From contig JALONH010000001.1 of the NCBI GenBank assembly GCA_025455005.1, positions 124,001 through 188,000 on the forward strand: 64,000 nucleotides of DNA. Direction: 5' to 3'. The stretch's first letter is position 1. The number at the start of each line of letters is the position of its first letter. The notes beneath the pieces are model-generated. The model was not told the origin of the DNA, ran no database searches, and saw only the letters and a list, made by a program, of their open reading frames with translations. This document shows positions 28,001-35,178 of the stretch, piece by piece. The position numbers were made by a program, and so were the translations under genes. This stretch comes from Cytophagaceae bacterium. Its GTDB lineage: Bacteria; Bacteroidota; Bacteroidia; Cytophagales; Cytophagaceae.

Positions 28001-28318
28001 AAGCCTAAAGGAATGAAAGGTTGGTTTGGTACAGGTCAAGTATTCCTGTATACTTATGGCAGTGCAGGTTTAAATACAGAAGTAAGAGTCCCGTATCCTT
28101 GTAATTGGGGTTGGGGTTGTTGTTTTAGAATATTTAGAAAAAGAATTTGTCCATGTCCAACTTTTAGCTGGTGTCATTTAGTCACTAGAATGCATATAAG
28201 TGCTACTATTGATGTAGGGATTTATGGTTATGTAGAGGCTCCTAATCCAACCTATGTAGAAGGAGGAATAAGAATTTTAGGTTTTGATATTAAAGTAAAA
28301 GGTGGTAAAAGATGTTAG
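25025..28318 (+). CDS. Giant exported protein of unknown function with Cys-rich C-terminus
   Basis: 1,097 residues. The signal peptide (MKQLLLFFATLFCTSIGFHI) ends near VYAG. The body is almost entirely beta-strand: a region with VPAFEIVGLEGTVFSVRTIA, WEGFYIDGLNILLPEEIKVK and MSGWKYSLDNISIKLVK, then long repeats of amphipathic strands with Gly-Phe-Ser turns. The last 120 residues hold about ten Cys (YCGG; NWGWGCCFRIFRKRICPCP; FSWCHLV; GGKRC), unusual for Bacteroidota exported proteins. They suggest disulfides or a metal site. No T9SS tail. I recall related proteins beside fibronectin-type and toxin genes but know no function. Its stop overlaps the next start by seven bases. Confidence 0.7.
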   Translation: MKQLLLFFATLFCTSIGFHIQVYAGDQHKDKTTTTFSQQEIKRKGIYLSEIFDQEVKARRDIHIKYSDAMRFVDTEEIKDNVPASTAKPFNMPIAEIQKNVQRAHSALHTVTENEMYTTLLEGKNITLPIGIKKQVGNKSIVICLDSIIFTPTYAYGVVYVVVEDTKNDKTLAFMGRDIRFTKAGGFTGDARLELLEEYTLNFGSTADVTFLVDETHENYVVFDCDGFKRLHVDARVFLSENKFKRSFVGIPAPGADMRVTVDFQADFVSLDNFMVQLSNVPAFEIVGLEGTVFSVRTIAFDYSSLVNPTGIQFPTNYDHPALLSGSPEAWEGFYIDGLNILLPEEIKVKNNPGRITLYVNNAFIDKLGFTGTIGADNLFTLDNGDMSGWKYSLDNISIKLVKSSLTEAQFSGRLVVPITKSDQEFRYQAIIQPANQYSFTVALQNNMSFPLWGAGKVDIYQDSWIQVAVVNKKFKPNASLSGRMTIGAAINGAEGQSEDSNEDNKASLANINFIKLRISTDAPYIFLDPNGGAFGIGTSGAKQKLARLPVNISEITLQSGVNPNRLGLKVTVNVNLSGNSDPSKGFGGSCTFTIWAKVNAPAKPEYSFYKLELNRIELKNIKIAILTLNGFIEFYRDDVVYGSGFSGRIAVDIEIGAGTVKGDLRAIFGKKTSTTDPDGIYRYWAVDALVGFPAVPIFPGIVYLNAIGGGASNRMAIQRTAPVAGAKFVSNSGATYTPDESKGLAVKLLLGIQGQSSKIYDGQLIFEVAFNSNGGLSQIVFSGFVQIGSLSKTNPLDKVKGSMGGFIDKINSKADGAMPAKATSSEVYGEIQRMGDGGAVLAQWMMVYDRDNKSFTCNLDVFVDVFGIIKGVNPNGHAGRIDILFTQREWHVFVGVPSYPVGISVIDFVNITAYFMVGHNLYPPLKMPFPGAPNPTFPAGTDGTVRLGKGFGLGARLNISISGGGSFYYKAGVDAGFDILIWNVEGQYCGGKPKGMKGWFGTGQVFLYTYGSAGLNTEVRVPYPCNWGWGCCFRIFRKRICPCPTFSWCHLVTRMHISATIDVGIYGYVEAPNPTYVEGGIRILGFDIKVKGGKRC

Positions 28319-30483
28319 TCCTATCAAAAAATAGTAAAGGTTTATTTTCCTGCTTACTCGTTTTATTAGCGTTTTTTTTAAATAAAGCGAACGCACAAAC
28401 GAGAAATGCAGTGGAATTATACACTAAACCAATGAAAGACTCGATTATACTAAGATGGCAAATTTATAATAGTCAAATCTGGGAAATTTCATTGAAAAAT
28501 GGGTTTGATATTTATCGTTCTACGATAGGTTCTGTACCTGTTAAGATTAATGATTCCATAGTAAAGGCTTTGGACCCTAATCAATTTACACTAAGGTATC
28601 TTACATTACCTAATTCTATTGACACTTCTAAAATTGATTACAATAAAGAAGGAGATGTCATTCCGGACACATTGGGGTTTTCTTATAAACCGGATTCTAT
28701 AGCGCAGAAAGCAATGGCGTTGCTTTTTTCCGATGAAGTAGGACTTAACTTTACCTTACCGGATAAAGAATCAAATATGTATTTTGGAGATGATGTGATA
28801 CCTGTTCGATGGTTATTCCATTCTCTTATATGTTTTAGCTCTAAGGAAGCAGCTATTATTTCTGGGATGTATTTTGTAGATAAAAATGTTAAAGCAAATA
28901 CAGACTATACCTACTATTTAGTACCCAAAGGAAAAACGGTGAAAGAGGCCGTTGCTATAAAAAGTCAAAATTCATCTGCGGCTTATTCTCTACCTTCACC
29001 TAGAGGGATACAAGATCGTACGAATAAGAAAAGAACCACTTTGTCATGGAAAAAAATTGATACTTTAGGTCTTTTCATTCCTTCCTATGAAGTGTATAGA
29101 TCGGAACAAAAAACTTCCGGTTATATTAAAAACAACTTACAACCTGTATTAGCCTTATATGAAGGTCCATCTATAGCGGACACTACCATTGTAACCTATT
29201 CAGATACCACATTAAAAAAAGACAAAACATATTTCTATAAAGTACGAGGTTTGGATGTATTTGGAGATTACACGCCATTCTCGGATGCTTATCAAGTAAC
29301 AGAAAAAACGCTTTTAACTTACGCACCAATAATCCATGAGTTGTATAAATTTGGAAGTCCGGTTCAAACGAGAGTTAAGTTTACCATTGATACGGTAGAG
29401 GTAAAAAATATTTTAGAGTTACAACTTTATAAAAGTACTAAACCGGATACGCTCTACAAACGTGTTCCGGAAAAGTTGAAAGTAACGGCTCGAGAGTATG
29501 TAGATAAAGCTCCATCTAAAAACAACTATTATAAATTATTGATGATAGGCAAAGCAGGCGATTCGTTATGGTCAAATGTAGCCTATGTATTGGTACCGGA
29601 TTCAATTCCGCCAAAAGCGCCTGAGATATACTCTGGAGTTTGTGATTCTTTGGGAATTGTTACCATTAAGTGGCGTCATTCTAATGAATCTGACTTATAT
29701 GGATATGCTTTGTACTTTGCTAATCAAAAAGAGGATGAATATTCTAGAATTAGAAATGTCATTTCAATTGATACTATCACAAAAGACACTATATCACTCC
29801 GTGTATTGAATTCTGCTTTATATTATAAAGTGGTACTCTTTGATGAAAGTTTTAATAACTCAGCATTTTCAAATGCATTCAAGGTTACGAGATACGATAC
29901 AATTGTTCCCAACAATGCTGTATTTGTTAGCTTTGTAACTGATAAGAAGGGTGTCAATTTAGTTTGGGCTAACAGTTCGAGTGAAGATGTGCTGAAAACT
30001 ACTTTATATAGAAGATTCAAGGGCGAACTGAGTTGGCATGTACTGAAAGTATTCGCTCAAGATACCGTTAAATACAAAAAATTTATTGATACTGCAGTAG
30101 TCAAAGGACAATGGTATGAATACAAATTACAAACTACTGATGATGATGGATTAGTGTCCAATAACGAATCTACATTAACGGTTAGGTCGTTTGATGATGG
30201 AATTCGTCCCGGTGTAGAATACATTCAAGTAAAATCAAGTACAAAAAAACGAATAGTAAAACTTACATGGACAAATACCGCTTCCGGTGTTAAGAATATT
30301 CAGATATATAGGGGTGATGAAAAAACAAAACCTATTATCTTAAAAGCACTTAAAGCAGGTTCTATTAATTTTTATGATAAAGATTTAGCTCCCGGAAAGA
30401 CTTACACCTATTGGATTAAAGTAGAGTATGTAGATGGTGGTGAATCACTTTTCTCAAGACCTATAGTAGTTAAAATGAAATAA
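28312..30483 (+). CDS. Exported multi-domain fibronectin type III-like protein
   Basis: 723 residues. The signal peptide spans GLFSCLLVLLAFFLNKANAQ. At least five Fn3-like modules are seen, each with a Trp-containing B strand and a Tyr corner: SIILRWQIYNSQIWEISLKN; TTLSWKKIDTLGLFIPSYEVY; VTIKWRHSNESDLYGYALYF; VNLVWANSSSEDVLKTTLYR; VKLTWTNTASGVKNIQIYRG. The protein ends in a plain strand (RPIVVKMK) without a T9SS tail. It overlaps the giant protein gene by seven bases and is four bases from the next start, so these are one operon. Role inferred: adhesion or scaffold for the surface assembly. Confidence 0.75.
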   Translation: MLVLSKNSKGLFSCLLVLLAFFLNKANAQTRNAVELYTKPMKDSIILRWQIYNSQIWEISLKNGFDIYRSTIGSVPVKINDSIVKALDPNQFTLRYLTLPNSIDTSKIDYNKEGDVIPDTLGFSYKPDSIAQKAMALLFSDEVGLNFTLPDKESNMYFGDDVIPVRWLFHSLICFSSKEAAIISGMYFVDKNVKANTDYTYYLVPKGKTVKEAVAIKSQNSSAAYSLPSPRGIQDRTNKKRTTLSWKKIDTLGLFIPSYEVYRSEQKTSGYIKNNLQPVLALYEGPSIADTTIVTYSDTTLKKDKTYFYKVRGLDVFGDYTPFSDAYQVTEKTLLTYAPIIHELYKFGSPVQTRVKFTIDTVEVKNILELQLYKSTKPDTLYKRVPEKLKVTAREYVDKAPSKNNYYKLLMIGKAGDSLWSNVAYVLVPDSIPPKAPEIYSGVCDSLGIVTIKWRHSNESDLYGYALYFANQKEDEYSRIRNVISIDTITKDTISLRVLNSALYYKVVLFDESFNNSAFSNAFKVTRYDTIVPNNAVFVSFVTDKKGVNLVWANSSSEDVLKTTLYRRFKGELSWHVLKVFAQDTVKYKKFIDTAVVKGQWYEYKLQTTDDDGLVSNNESTLTVRSFDDGIRPGVEYIQVKSSTKKRIVKLTWTNTASGVKNIQIYRGDEKTKPIILKALKAGSINFYDKDLAPGKTYTYWIKVEYVDGGESLFSRPIVVKMK

Positions 30484-30487
30484 TAAC

Positions 30488-31324
30488 ATGAAAAGCAATT
30501 TAAAATATTTTATCGTTGTAATAATAGCTATAGGATTACTCCTTTATTTTGATATCATCAAATTTGAAAAAAGTAAACCTACACTTACAGAAGATAGTAC
30601 ATATCTATACCCCGTTTCTTCTATTCGTTCCATTCGTCATAAAATGTTTATCGATTCGGTTAAAACGGGAGATATTGTTTTTTATAATGGATTAAGGGAT
30701 GAACAGAAAATGGTTCCGGAACATGTTCTGGAAGCTCAGAGAAAGTTGTGGGGAGCCGGTTTAGTGATTCGAAGAGAAGATGATGTATATATAGCTGTGA
30801 TAGATCAAATTGTTCAAATGGTTCCCCTGCGGAATTGGTTAAGAAGGATGGAATCAGTTGAAGGACTAGTAGTAAAAAGAATTAAAGATGATACTATTTT
30901 TGAACAAGACAGTTTACGAAACGCCTTTATTGAATTTATCGCTACCCATGCTGTGGTGAATACCAGCGGATATACAGGACAAAGACAAACTGTAAAATCG
31001 AAAATGATAAAAGACGAAGTTTTGTTATGGTCGGATAAAAATTGGTATGAGGCTGAAATGATATGGAAAGTATATGAACGAGTAGTAGGAGTTCAACTAT
31101 GTCCTACTAAAAAGATGAAAGATATTAAATGGTTAAAAATAGAAATTGTAAGAAGTTTTAGTAGAAATCATCTTTTCTTTAAAGATTATGAAAATGAAAC
31201 TATAGTTGATGCTCAAGATATATATCATAGTGTTGAGTTAAAAAAAGTATATGATACTAATGGCATACAAGAATACGATATTATACCACCCGGTGTGAAA
31301 ACAGAGATGGAAAAGTTAAAATAA
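30488..31324 (+). CDS. YiiX-like (permuted papain fold) membrane-anchored protein lacking catalytic residues
   Basis: 278 residues. A single N-terminal membrane segment (YFIVVIIAIGLLLYF, residues 7-21) anchors a periplasmic domain. SVKTGDIVFYNG (57-68) matches the start of YiiX/NlpC-P60-like folds. Family knowledge: these have a His in a SHxG-type motif and a Cys in YCSE. Here the first site reads WGAGLVI (88-94), with Gly89 where His would be. The second reads WYEAEMIWKVY (186-196), with Glu188 where Cys would be. If my alignment is right it is a pseudoenzyme, perhaps a lipid- or peptide-binding partner of the neighbouring exported proteins. It sits inside the toxin-associated cluster. Confidence 0.6.
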   Translation: MKSNLKYFIVVIIAIGLLLYFDIIKFEKSKPTLTEDSTYLYPVSSIRSIRHKMFIDSVKTGDIVFYNGLRDEQKMVPEHVLEAQRKLWGAGLVIRREDDVYIAVIDQIVQMVPLRNWLRRMESVEGLVVKRIKDDTIFEQDSLRNAFIEFIATHAVVNTSGYTGQRQTVKSKMIKDEVLLWSDKNWYEAEMIWKVYERVVGVQLCPTKKMKDIKWLKIEIVRSFSRNHLFFKDYENETIVDAQDIYHSVELKKVYDTNGIQEYDIIPPGVKTEMEKLK

Positions 31325-31419
31325 ATTCAAATATAGTATTGTTTTCTTATTTTTATATTTATTAAAGTATATTCTAAAGTTTTATATTTAATTATTTCCA
31401 TAACCTAAATTTAAGATGT

Positions 31420-32400
31420 ATGTATTCTAAAAAGATTAGTTTTGTTTTTTTATTTACCTTATTATCTATCCTTTGTTATGCTCAAGGAAGAAAAGGAGAT
31501 ATGTTCGTTTGGGCCAAAAGATTAACACAAACCTTTGATTCGAAAGCACCCAATAACACCTTTCGACTACTACTGAATGGGCCTATCAACAATAGTGCTA
31601 CCATCAATTATAGTAATCAAGAGGAAGGGAAAGCGTGTCAGAAAAAAGTGGAGGCTGAACCGTATATTTTAGTTGACATTACCACTAGCGATGTTACTGT
31701 ACGCTTAGACGAATTAGGAAATCCAGTCGTCTTACTAGGTGTTTTCTTAATGGTAGATTATGAGGCTAGTGTTCTAATAAAGGACTATACAGGTAAAATT
31801 ATTTCTAGTAGAAAAATATTTGAGAAAGGTCAAAAAAATACGGCAATTCAGTTAACCACCGCTCAAGCAATAAATTTAAAATTAAATAAAAATGAATTAC
31901 AAGATTTAGTAAATTCTAAGAAACAAATATTTTTTAATGAAACTGTACTAAGCAGTTATATTATTCTCTCTAGACACGCTTGTGGAGCATTTGTAGCAGA
32001 CTCCCTTTATATCTATAGTGGTAAAGGTAAAGCCTACGATTATTCAAAACTAGATGCAACAATGGAAGCGGTTGTAGCGTTAGGAAAACAGGTGAATACT
32101 AAAAAAATTGATACTGTATTACTAAAGAAAACCGTGCTTGAAGCTATAGAACTTTGGACAGCAGAATGTGCTACTTATGAACAGGGTAACCCGGAAGCAA
32201 GAATCAATACTAAATTATTTAGAGCTCTTCAATATAATATTGCAGTAGGTTATTTTTTGATTAGAGATATGAGCAAAGCATATGAATATGCTATCCTAGC
32301 ACGATATGATTCAGAGGAAAAAGATGCTAAAATAAAAGTAACAGATAACTTTGAATCTCGGGTAGAAGATTTAATCAAATTAATTGAAATTAATTTTTAG
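31420..32400 (+). CDS. Exported protein of unknown function, last gene of the cluster
   Basis: 326 residues. A signal peptide (MYSKKISFVFLFTLLSILCYAQ) is followed by a beta-rich N-terminal half (NTFRLLLNGPINNSATINYS; PYILVDITTSDVTVRLDELG). The C-terminal half is helical with a TPR-like look (ALQYNIAVGYFLIRDMSKAYEYAILARYD). I do not recognise a family. A 95-base AT-rich gap separates it from the previous gene, so it may have its own promoter, but it is on the same strand. A symmetrical hairpin ends the cluster at 32408. Confidence 0.6.
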   Translation: MYSKKISFVFLFTLLSILCYAQGRKGDMFVWAKRLTQTFDSKAPNNTFRLLLNGPINNSATINYSNQEEGKACQKKVEAEPYILVDITTSDVTVRLDELGNPVVLLGVFLMVDYEASVLIKDYTGKIISSRKIFEKGQKNTAIQLTTAQAINLKLNKNELQDLVNSKKQIFFNETVLSSYIILSRHACGAFVADSLYIYSGKGKAYDYSKLDATMEAVVALGKQVNTKKIDTVLLKKTVLEAIELWTAECATYEQGNPEARINTKLFRALQYNIAVGYFLIRDMSKAYEYAILARYDSEEKDAKIKVTDNFESRVEDLIKLIEINF

Positions 32401-32407
32401 TATATTC

Positions 32408-32448
32408 AATAGGTCACTATTTTCGATAGAATTTAATAGTGACCTATT
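32408..32448. terminator. Perfect 14-base inverted repeat closing the cluster
   Basis: AATAGGTCACTATT (32408-32421) is the exact reverse complement of AATAGTGACCTATT (32435-32448). It begins eight bases after the stop. It lacks a long T-run, so it may act as an RNA 3'-end stabiliser as well as a terminator. Confidence 0.6.
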
Positions 32449-32719
32449 CTCTAGATTTAATTTCAGATCAAATTATACTCATGTTTTTTTGCTTATTTAG
32501 CAGCCAGCAGTACTTTTATAAATTGTGTTTAGGATACAAAGGAGGATTAAAAATTTACTTTTTTTTATTATAAACCAAACTGCTTCGTTTACTCCTATTA
32601 GACTTATTCCTATTCCATTATCTGCTTTACCTATTCTTCTTTCTCAATCCTATCTTTTCCGTCTAATTCGTATATTATTACAACGTATTTCTTTTTATTT
32701 GTAATCTTATATTATAATA
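32449..32719. other. Non-coding gap
   Basis: AT-rich, with pyrimidine-rich blocks on the plus strand from 32580 to 32700. AAAGGAGGATTA at 32538-32549 equals the ribosome binding site region of the histone-like gene, but no start codon or open frame follows it. No convincing -7 box is seen before the gene at 32720. Confidence 0.4.
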
Positions 32720-34027
32720 ATGCGTGTAATAGATTATACAGCCTACAGAAAGTATGGGGGTTTTTGTATCCTTCATGGAATCGTATTTCTCTGTTTGATC
32801 CTTTTATCATCTCCTTCAACTGCCTATTTGTCTGATTCCTTCGAATATATTCAGGCTGCTCAAAACCTTTTCCACCACGGAACTTGGTATGCAGGTGATC
32901 TTCAACAACCGATACAACCGCTTTTGGAAGCTCTTCGTCCTCCTGTATTTCCTATTATTTTATTTCCTTCTTTTGTATTATTCCACTCTCTACCCGTGTA
33001 TTGGGTATTACAATTTATCTTTTCTTGCACCGGACTTTATTTTTTATGGAAAATAGCCCATCGCTTAGGCTTCTCTGCCCATATTCAATCGTTATTGATG
33101 TTGCTCTATTGCATACTCCCTACTCAATACCTGTATATGTATTTTGTCATGAGTGAGGTATGGTTTCAATGTTTATGGCTTGTATTTTTTTATATCATAA
33201 CCCTACCAACCCCCTTTTCTACTAAAAGAATGTACCTTATTTCGTTGGTAGCAGCTGCTTGTATTGCCACTAAACCCATCGCGTTACTTGTTATACCCAT
33301 TGGTTTAGGATATGTTCTTTATATCCATCGACGGGAAGGAATAAAAATAGTTCAGGTGTTATTTTTCCCATTACTGGTTTATTTTTTTGTATCCTATACG
33401 CATTATACGAAAACAAAAGTATTCGAATTCTCCTCTATCGCGGGACATAATTTGGTTAATTACAATGGTTATTACTTTATGTTGTCTGAAAAGGGAAAAG
33501 CGTATACTGATTCTGCCGTCTCTGCTAATCGAGAAGCCGTCGCTACATTGTCTTACCCGGAATCCAGACAATATCTGCAGTCCCGTACGATTCAATATAT
33601 ATTGGATGCACCCTTTTCTTATGCGTTGTTTCATCTGAAAGGTATGGGAACCTTTTTTGTGGATCCCGGCAGGTTTGATGCAGCGCAGTTGGTAGGTGAA
33701 ACCACTAATACAGGTTTTTTAGAAGCCCTTAGTGCAGGCAAAGAATCAATCTTAAAACAAATTCAACGTATATCATATCCAATAGCAGCTAGTATGTTGG
33801 TCACCTTAACGATTAAATTATTTCTAGCTTTATCTATGGTGTATAGTTTGTTTATCAAAGCATCTTATAGGCATAGACCATTTTTACTTTTGATGGGCAT
33901 AGTACTTTGCTCAGCCCTATTAACGGGACCTTTAGGGGCCTCTCGCTTCTGGTTACCTTTTATGCCTTTTTGTCTTTTATGGTCAGCATATGGATGGACG
34001 CATGTCCTTTCCGGACGAGCAATATAA
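32720..34027 (+). CDS. GT-C type integral membrane glycosyltransferase (ArnT/PMT-like)
   Basis: 435 residues with about ten hydrophobic segments. The first loop carries SDSFEYIQAAQNLFHHGTWY (residues 38-57), the acidic motif found after the first transmembrane helix in GT39/GT83-type transferases, followed by LRPPVFPIIL. Family knowledge: these enzymes use polyprenyl-phosphate sugars at the outer face of the inner membrane to modify lipids or proteins. The acceptor cannot be told from the sequence. It stands alone, with an AT-rich gap before it and no coupled partner. Alternative: another GT-C member of unknown specificity. Confidence 0.7.
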   Translation: MRVIDYTAYRKYGGFCILHGIVFLCLILLSSPSTAYLSDSFEYIQAAQNLFHHGTWYAGDLQQPIQPLLEALRPPVFPIILFPSFVLFHSLPVYWVLQFIFSCTGLYFLWKIAHRLGFSAHIQSLLMLLYCILPTQYLYMYFVMSEVWFQCLWLVFFYIITLPTPFSTKRMYLISLVAAACIATKPIALLVIPIGLGYVLYIHRREGIKIVQVLFFPLLVYFFVSYTHYTKTKVFEFSSIAGHNLVNYNGYYFMLSEKGKAYTDSAVSANREAVATLSYPESRQYLQSRTIQYILDAPFSYALFHLKGMGTFFVDPGRFDAAQLVGETTNTGFLEALSAGKESILKQIQRISYPIAASMLVTLTIKLFLALSMVYSLFIKASYRHRPFLLLMGIVLCSALLTGPLGASRFWLPFMPFCLLWSAYGWTHVLSGRAI

Positions 34028-34287
34028 ACACCCACCATTTTCAACTCTTTATTTTTATATAACAATACGAGCTTTAGGTCTACTTAATACCGTTTCAATA
34101 GTCTTATCCTACTCTTCAAGACTGTTTACATAAGGGTTATACTAAAAGTGCTTTAGATTGTATAGGAGTAAGGAGTTTTATAAAAGATTTTCAATTTAAA
34201 AACTAAACATCCGGTTTGGTTTTATTACAACTACATGGAAATACTAATTCTTCGCTTTTCTCGTTACCATTAAAAAATAAATATACT

Positions 34288-35001
34288 ATGAATCTCCTTC
34301 GACATCTTTTCTTACTTTTCATCTTCAGTAGTTTGTCTTATCTCCAAGCACAACCACCGGCTGTCTTTCAAAAATCAATTACCGTAACGGGTACAGCAGA
34401 AATGGAAATTGTACCCGATGAAATTTATTTTAGAGTAGTATTAAAAGAATATCTTAAAGATAAAACAACTATTCAAATCGATAAGTTAGAAAAGGACTTG
34501 ATCCAAGCGGTAACCGCTGTAGGTATTCCTAAAGAAGATTTTATGGTAGAGTCGGTATACGGTGACCGTTGGAGAAGAAATAAGTATAAGAACAACGAGT
34601 TGTATCATTCGAAATCTTACATTATAAAAGTAAAAACACCCGGTATAATGGATGAAATTTTGGACAAAGTTCAAACCGAGTCGGTCTATAGCGTGAGTAT
34701 TCGAAATTTTACACATTCTAAAATGGAAACCTTTAAAAAGGAATTAAAGATAAAGGCTATGCAAGCGGCAAAAGAGAAGGCGGCCTATATGTTACAAGCC
34801 GTCGATGAAAAACTAGGCGTGCTGCTTGAAGTAACGGAGAACGATAATAATCCTATCCCTGTTCCGTTTCCTCAAATGCGCCAACAGTGGGCCAATGTTG
34901 CATATGATAGCATACAAGAAGCACCGGAAGAATATGGAGAGGTGGGTTTTCAAAAAATCAAAATACAGTTTACGGTTACCACCCGTTTTGCGATAGTGTA
35001 A
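34288..35001 (+). CDS. SIMPL domain (DUF541) exported protein
   Basis: 237 residues from ATG 34288, chosen because it begins the signal peptide (NLLRHLFLLFIFSSLSYLQA); the frame is open upstream to 34216. The N-terminal ITVTGTAEMEIVPDEIYFRV is the hallmark of SIMPL proteins. The middle contains LKIKAMQAAKEKAAYMLQAV, and the end VGFQKIKIQFTVTTRFAI is the usual last strand. Family knowledge: periplasmic or outer-membrane-associated oligomeric proteins of poorly defined role in stress response. It is a single gene with a strong terminator just after its stop. Confidence 0.85.
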   Translation: MNLLRHLFLLFIFSSLSYLQAQPPAVFQKSITVTGTAEMEIVPDEIYFRVVLKEYLKDKTTIQIDKLEKDLIQAVTAVGIPKEDFMVESVYGDRWRRNKYKNNELYHSKSYIIKVKTPGIMDEILDKVQTESVYSVSIRNFTHSKMETFKKELKIKAMQAAKEKAAYMLQAVDEKLGVLLEVTENDNNPIPVPFPQMRQQWANVAYDSIQEAPEEYGEVGFQKIKIQFTVTTRFAIV

Positions 35002-35006
35002 CAAGT

Positions 35007-35050
35007 GATTAGGCCTTATAACATCCAATTTATAAGGCCTAATCCTTCTT
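35007..35050 (+). terminator. Strong terminator after the SIMPL gene
   Basis: GATTAGGCCTTATAA (35007-35021) is the exact reverse complement of TTATAAGGCCTAATC (35030-35044), with an eight-base loop and then CTTCTTTTT. Confidence 0.85.
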
Positions 35051-35178
35051 TTTGGCCTTATTATGGTATTATTCCATTAAAATATTGTGCTATGTAAGTA
35101 TTTTTTATATATTTAAGTGCTCAAATTTTTTCTCTCTGCCCATATACAATGCTCAACAACCTATGTTAAATGTAGATT

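Noticed and set aside
32538-32549. AAAGGAGGATTA as the ribosome binding site of a hidden gene
   Set aside because: No start codon with an open frame follows within reach.
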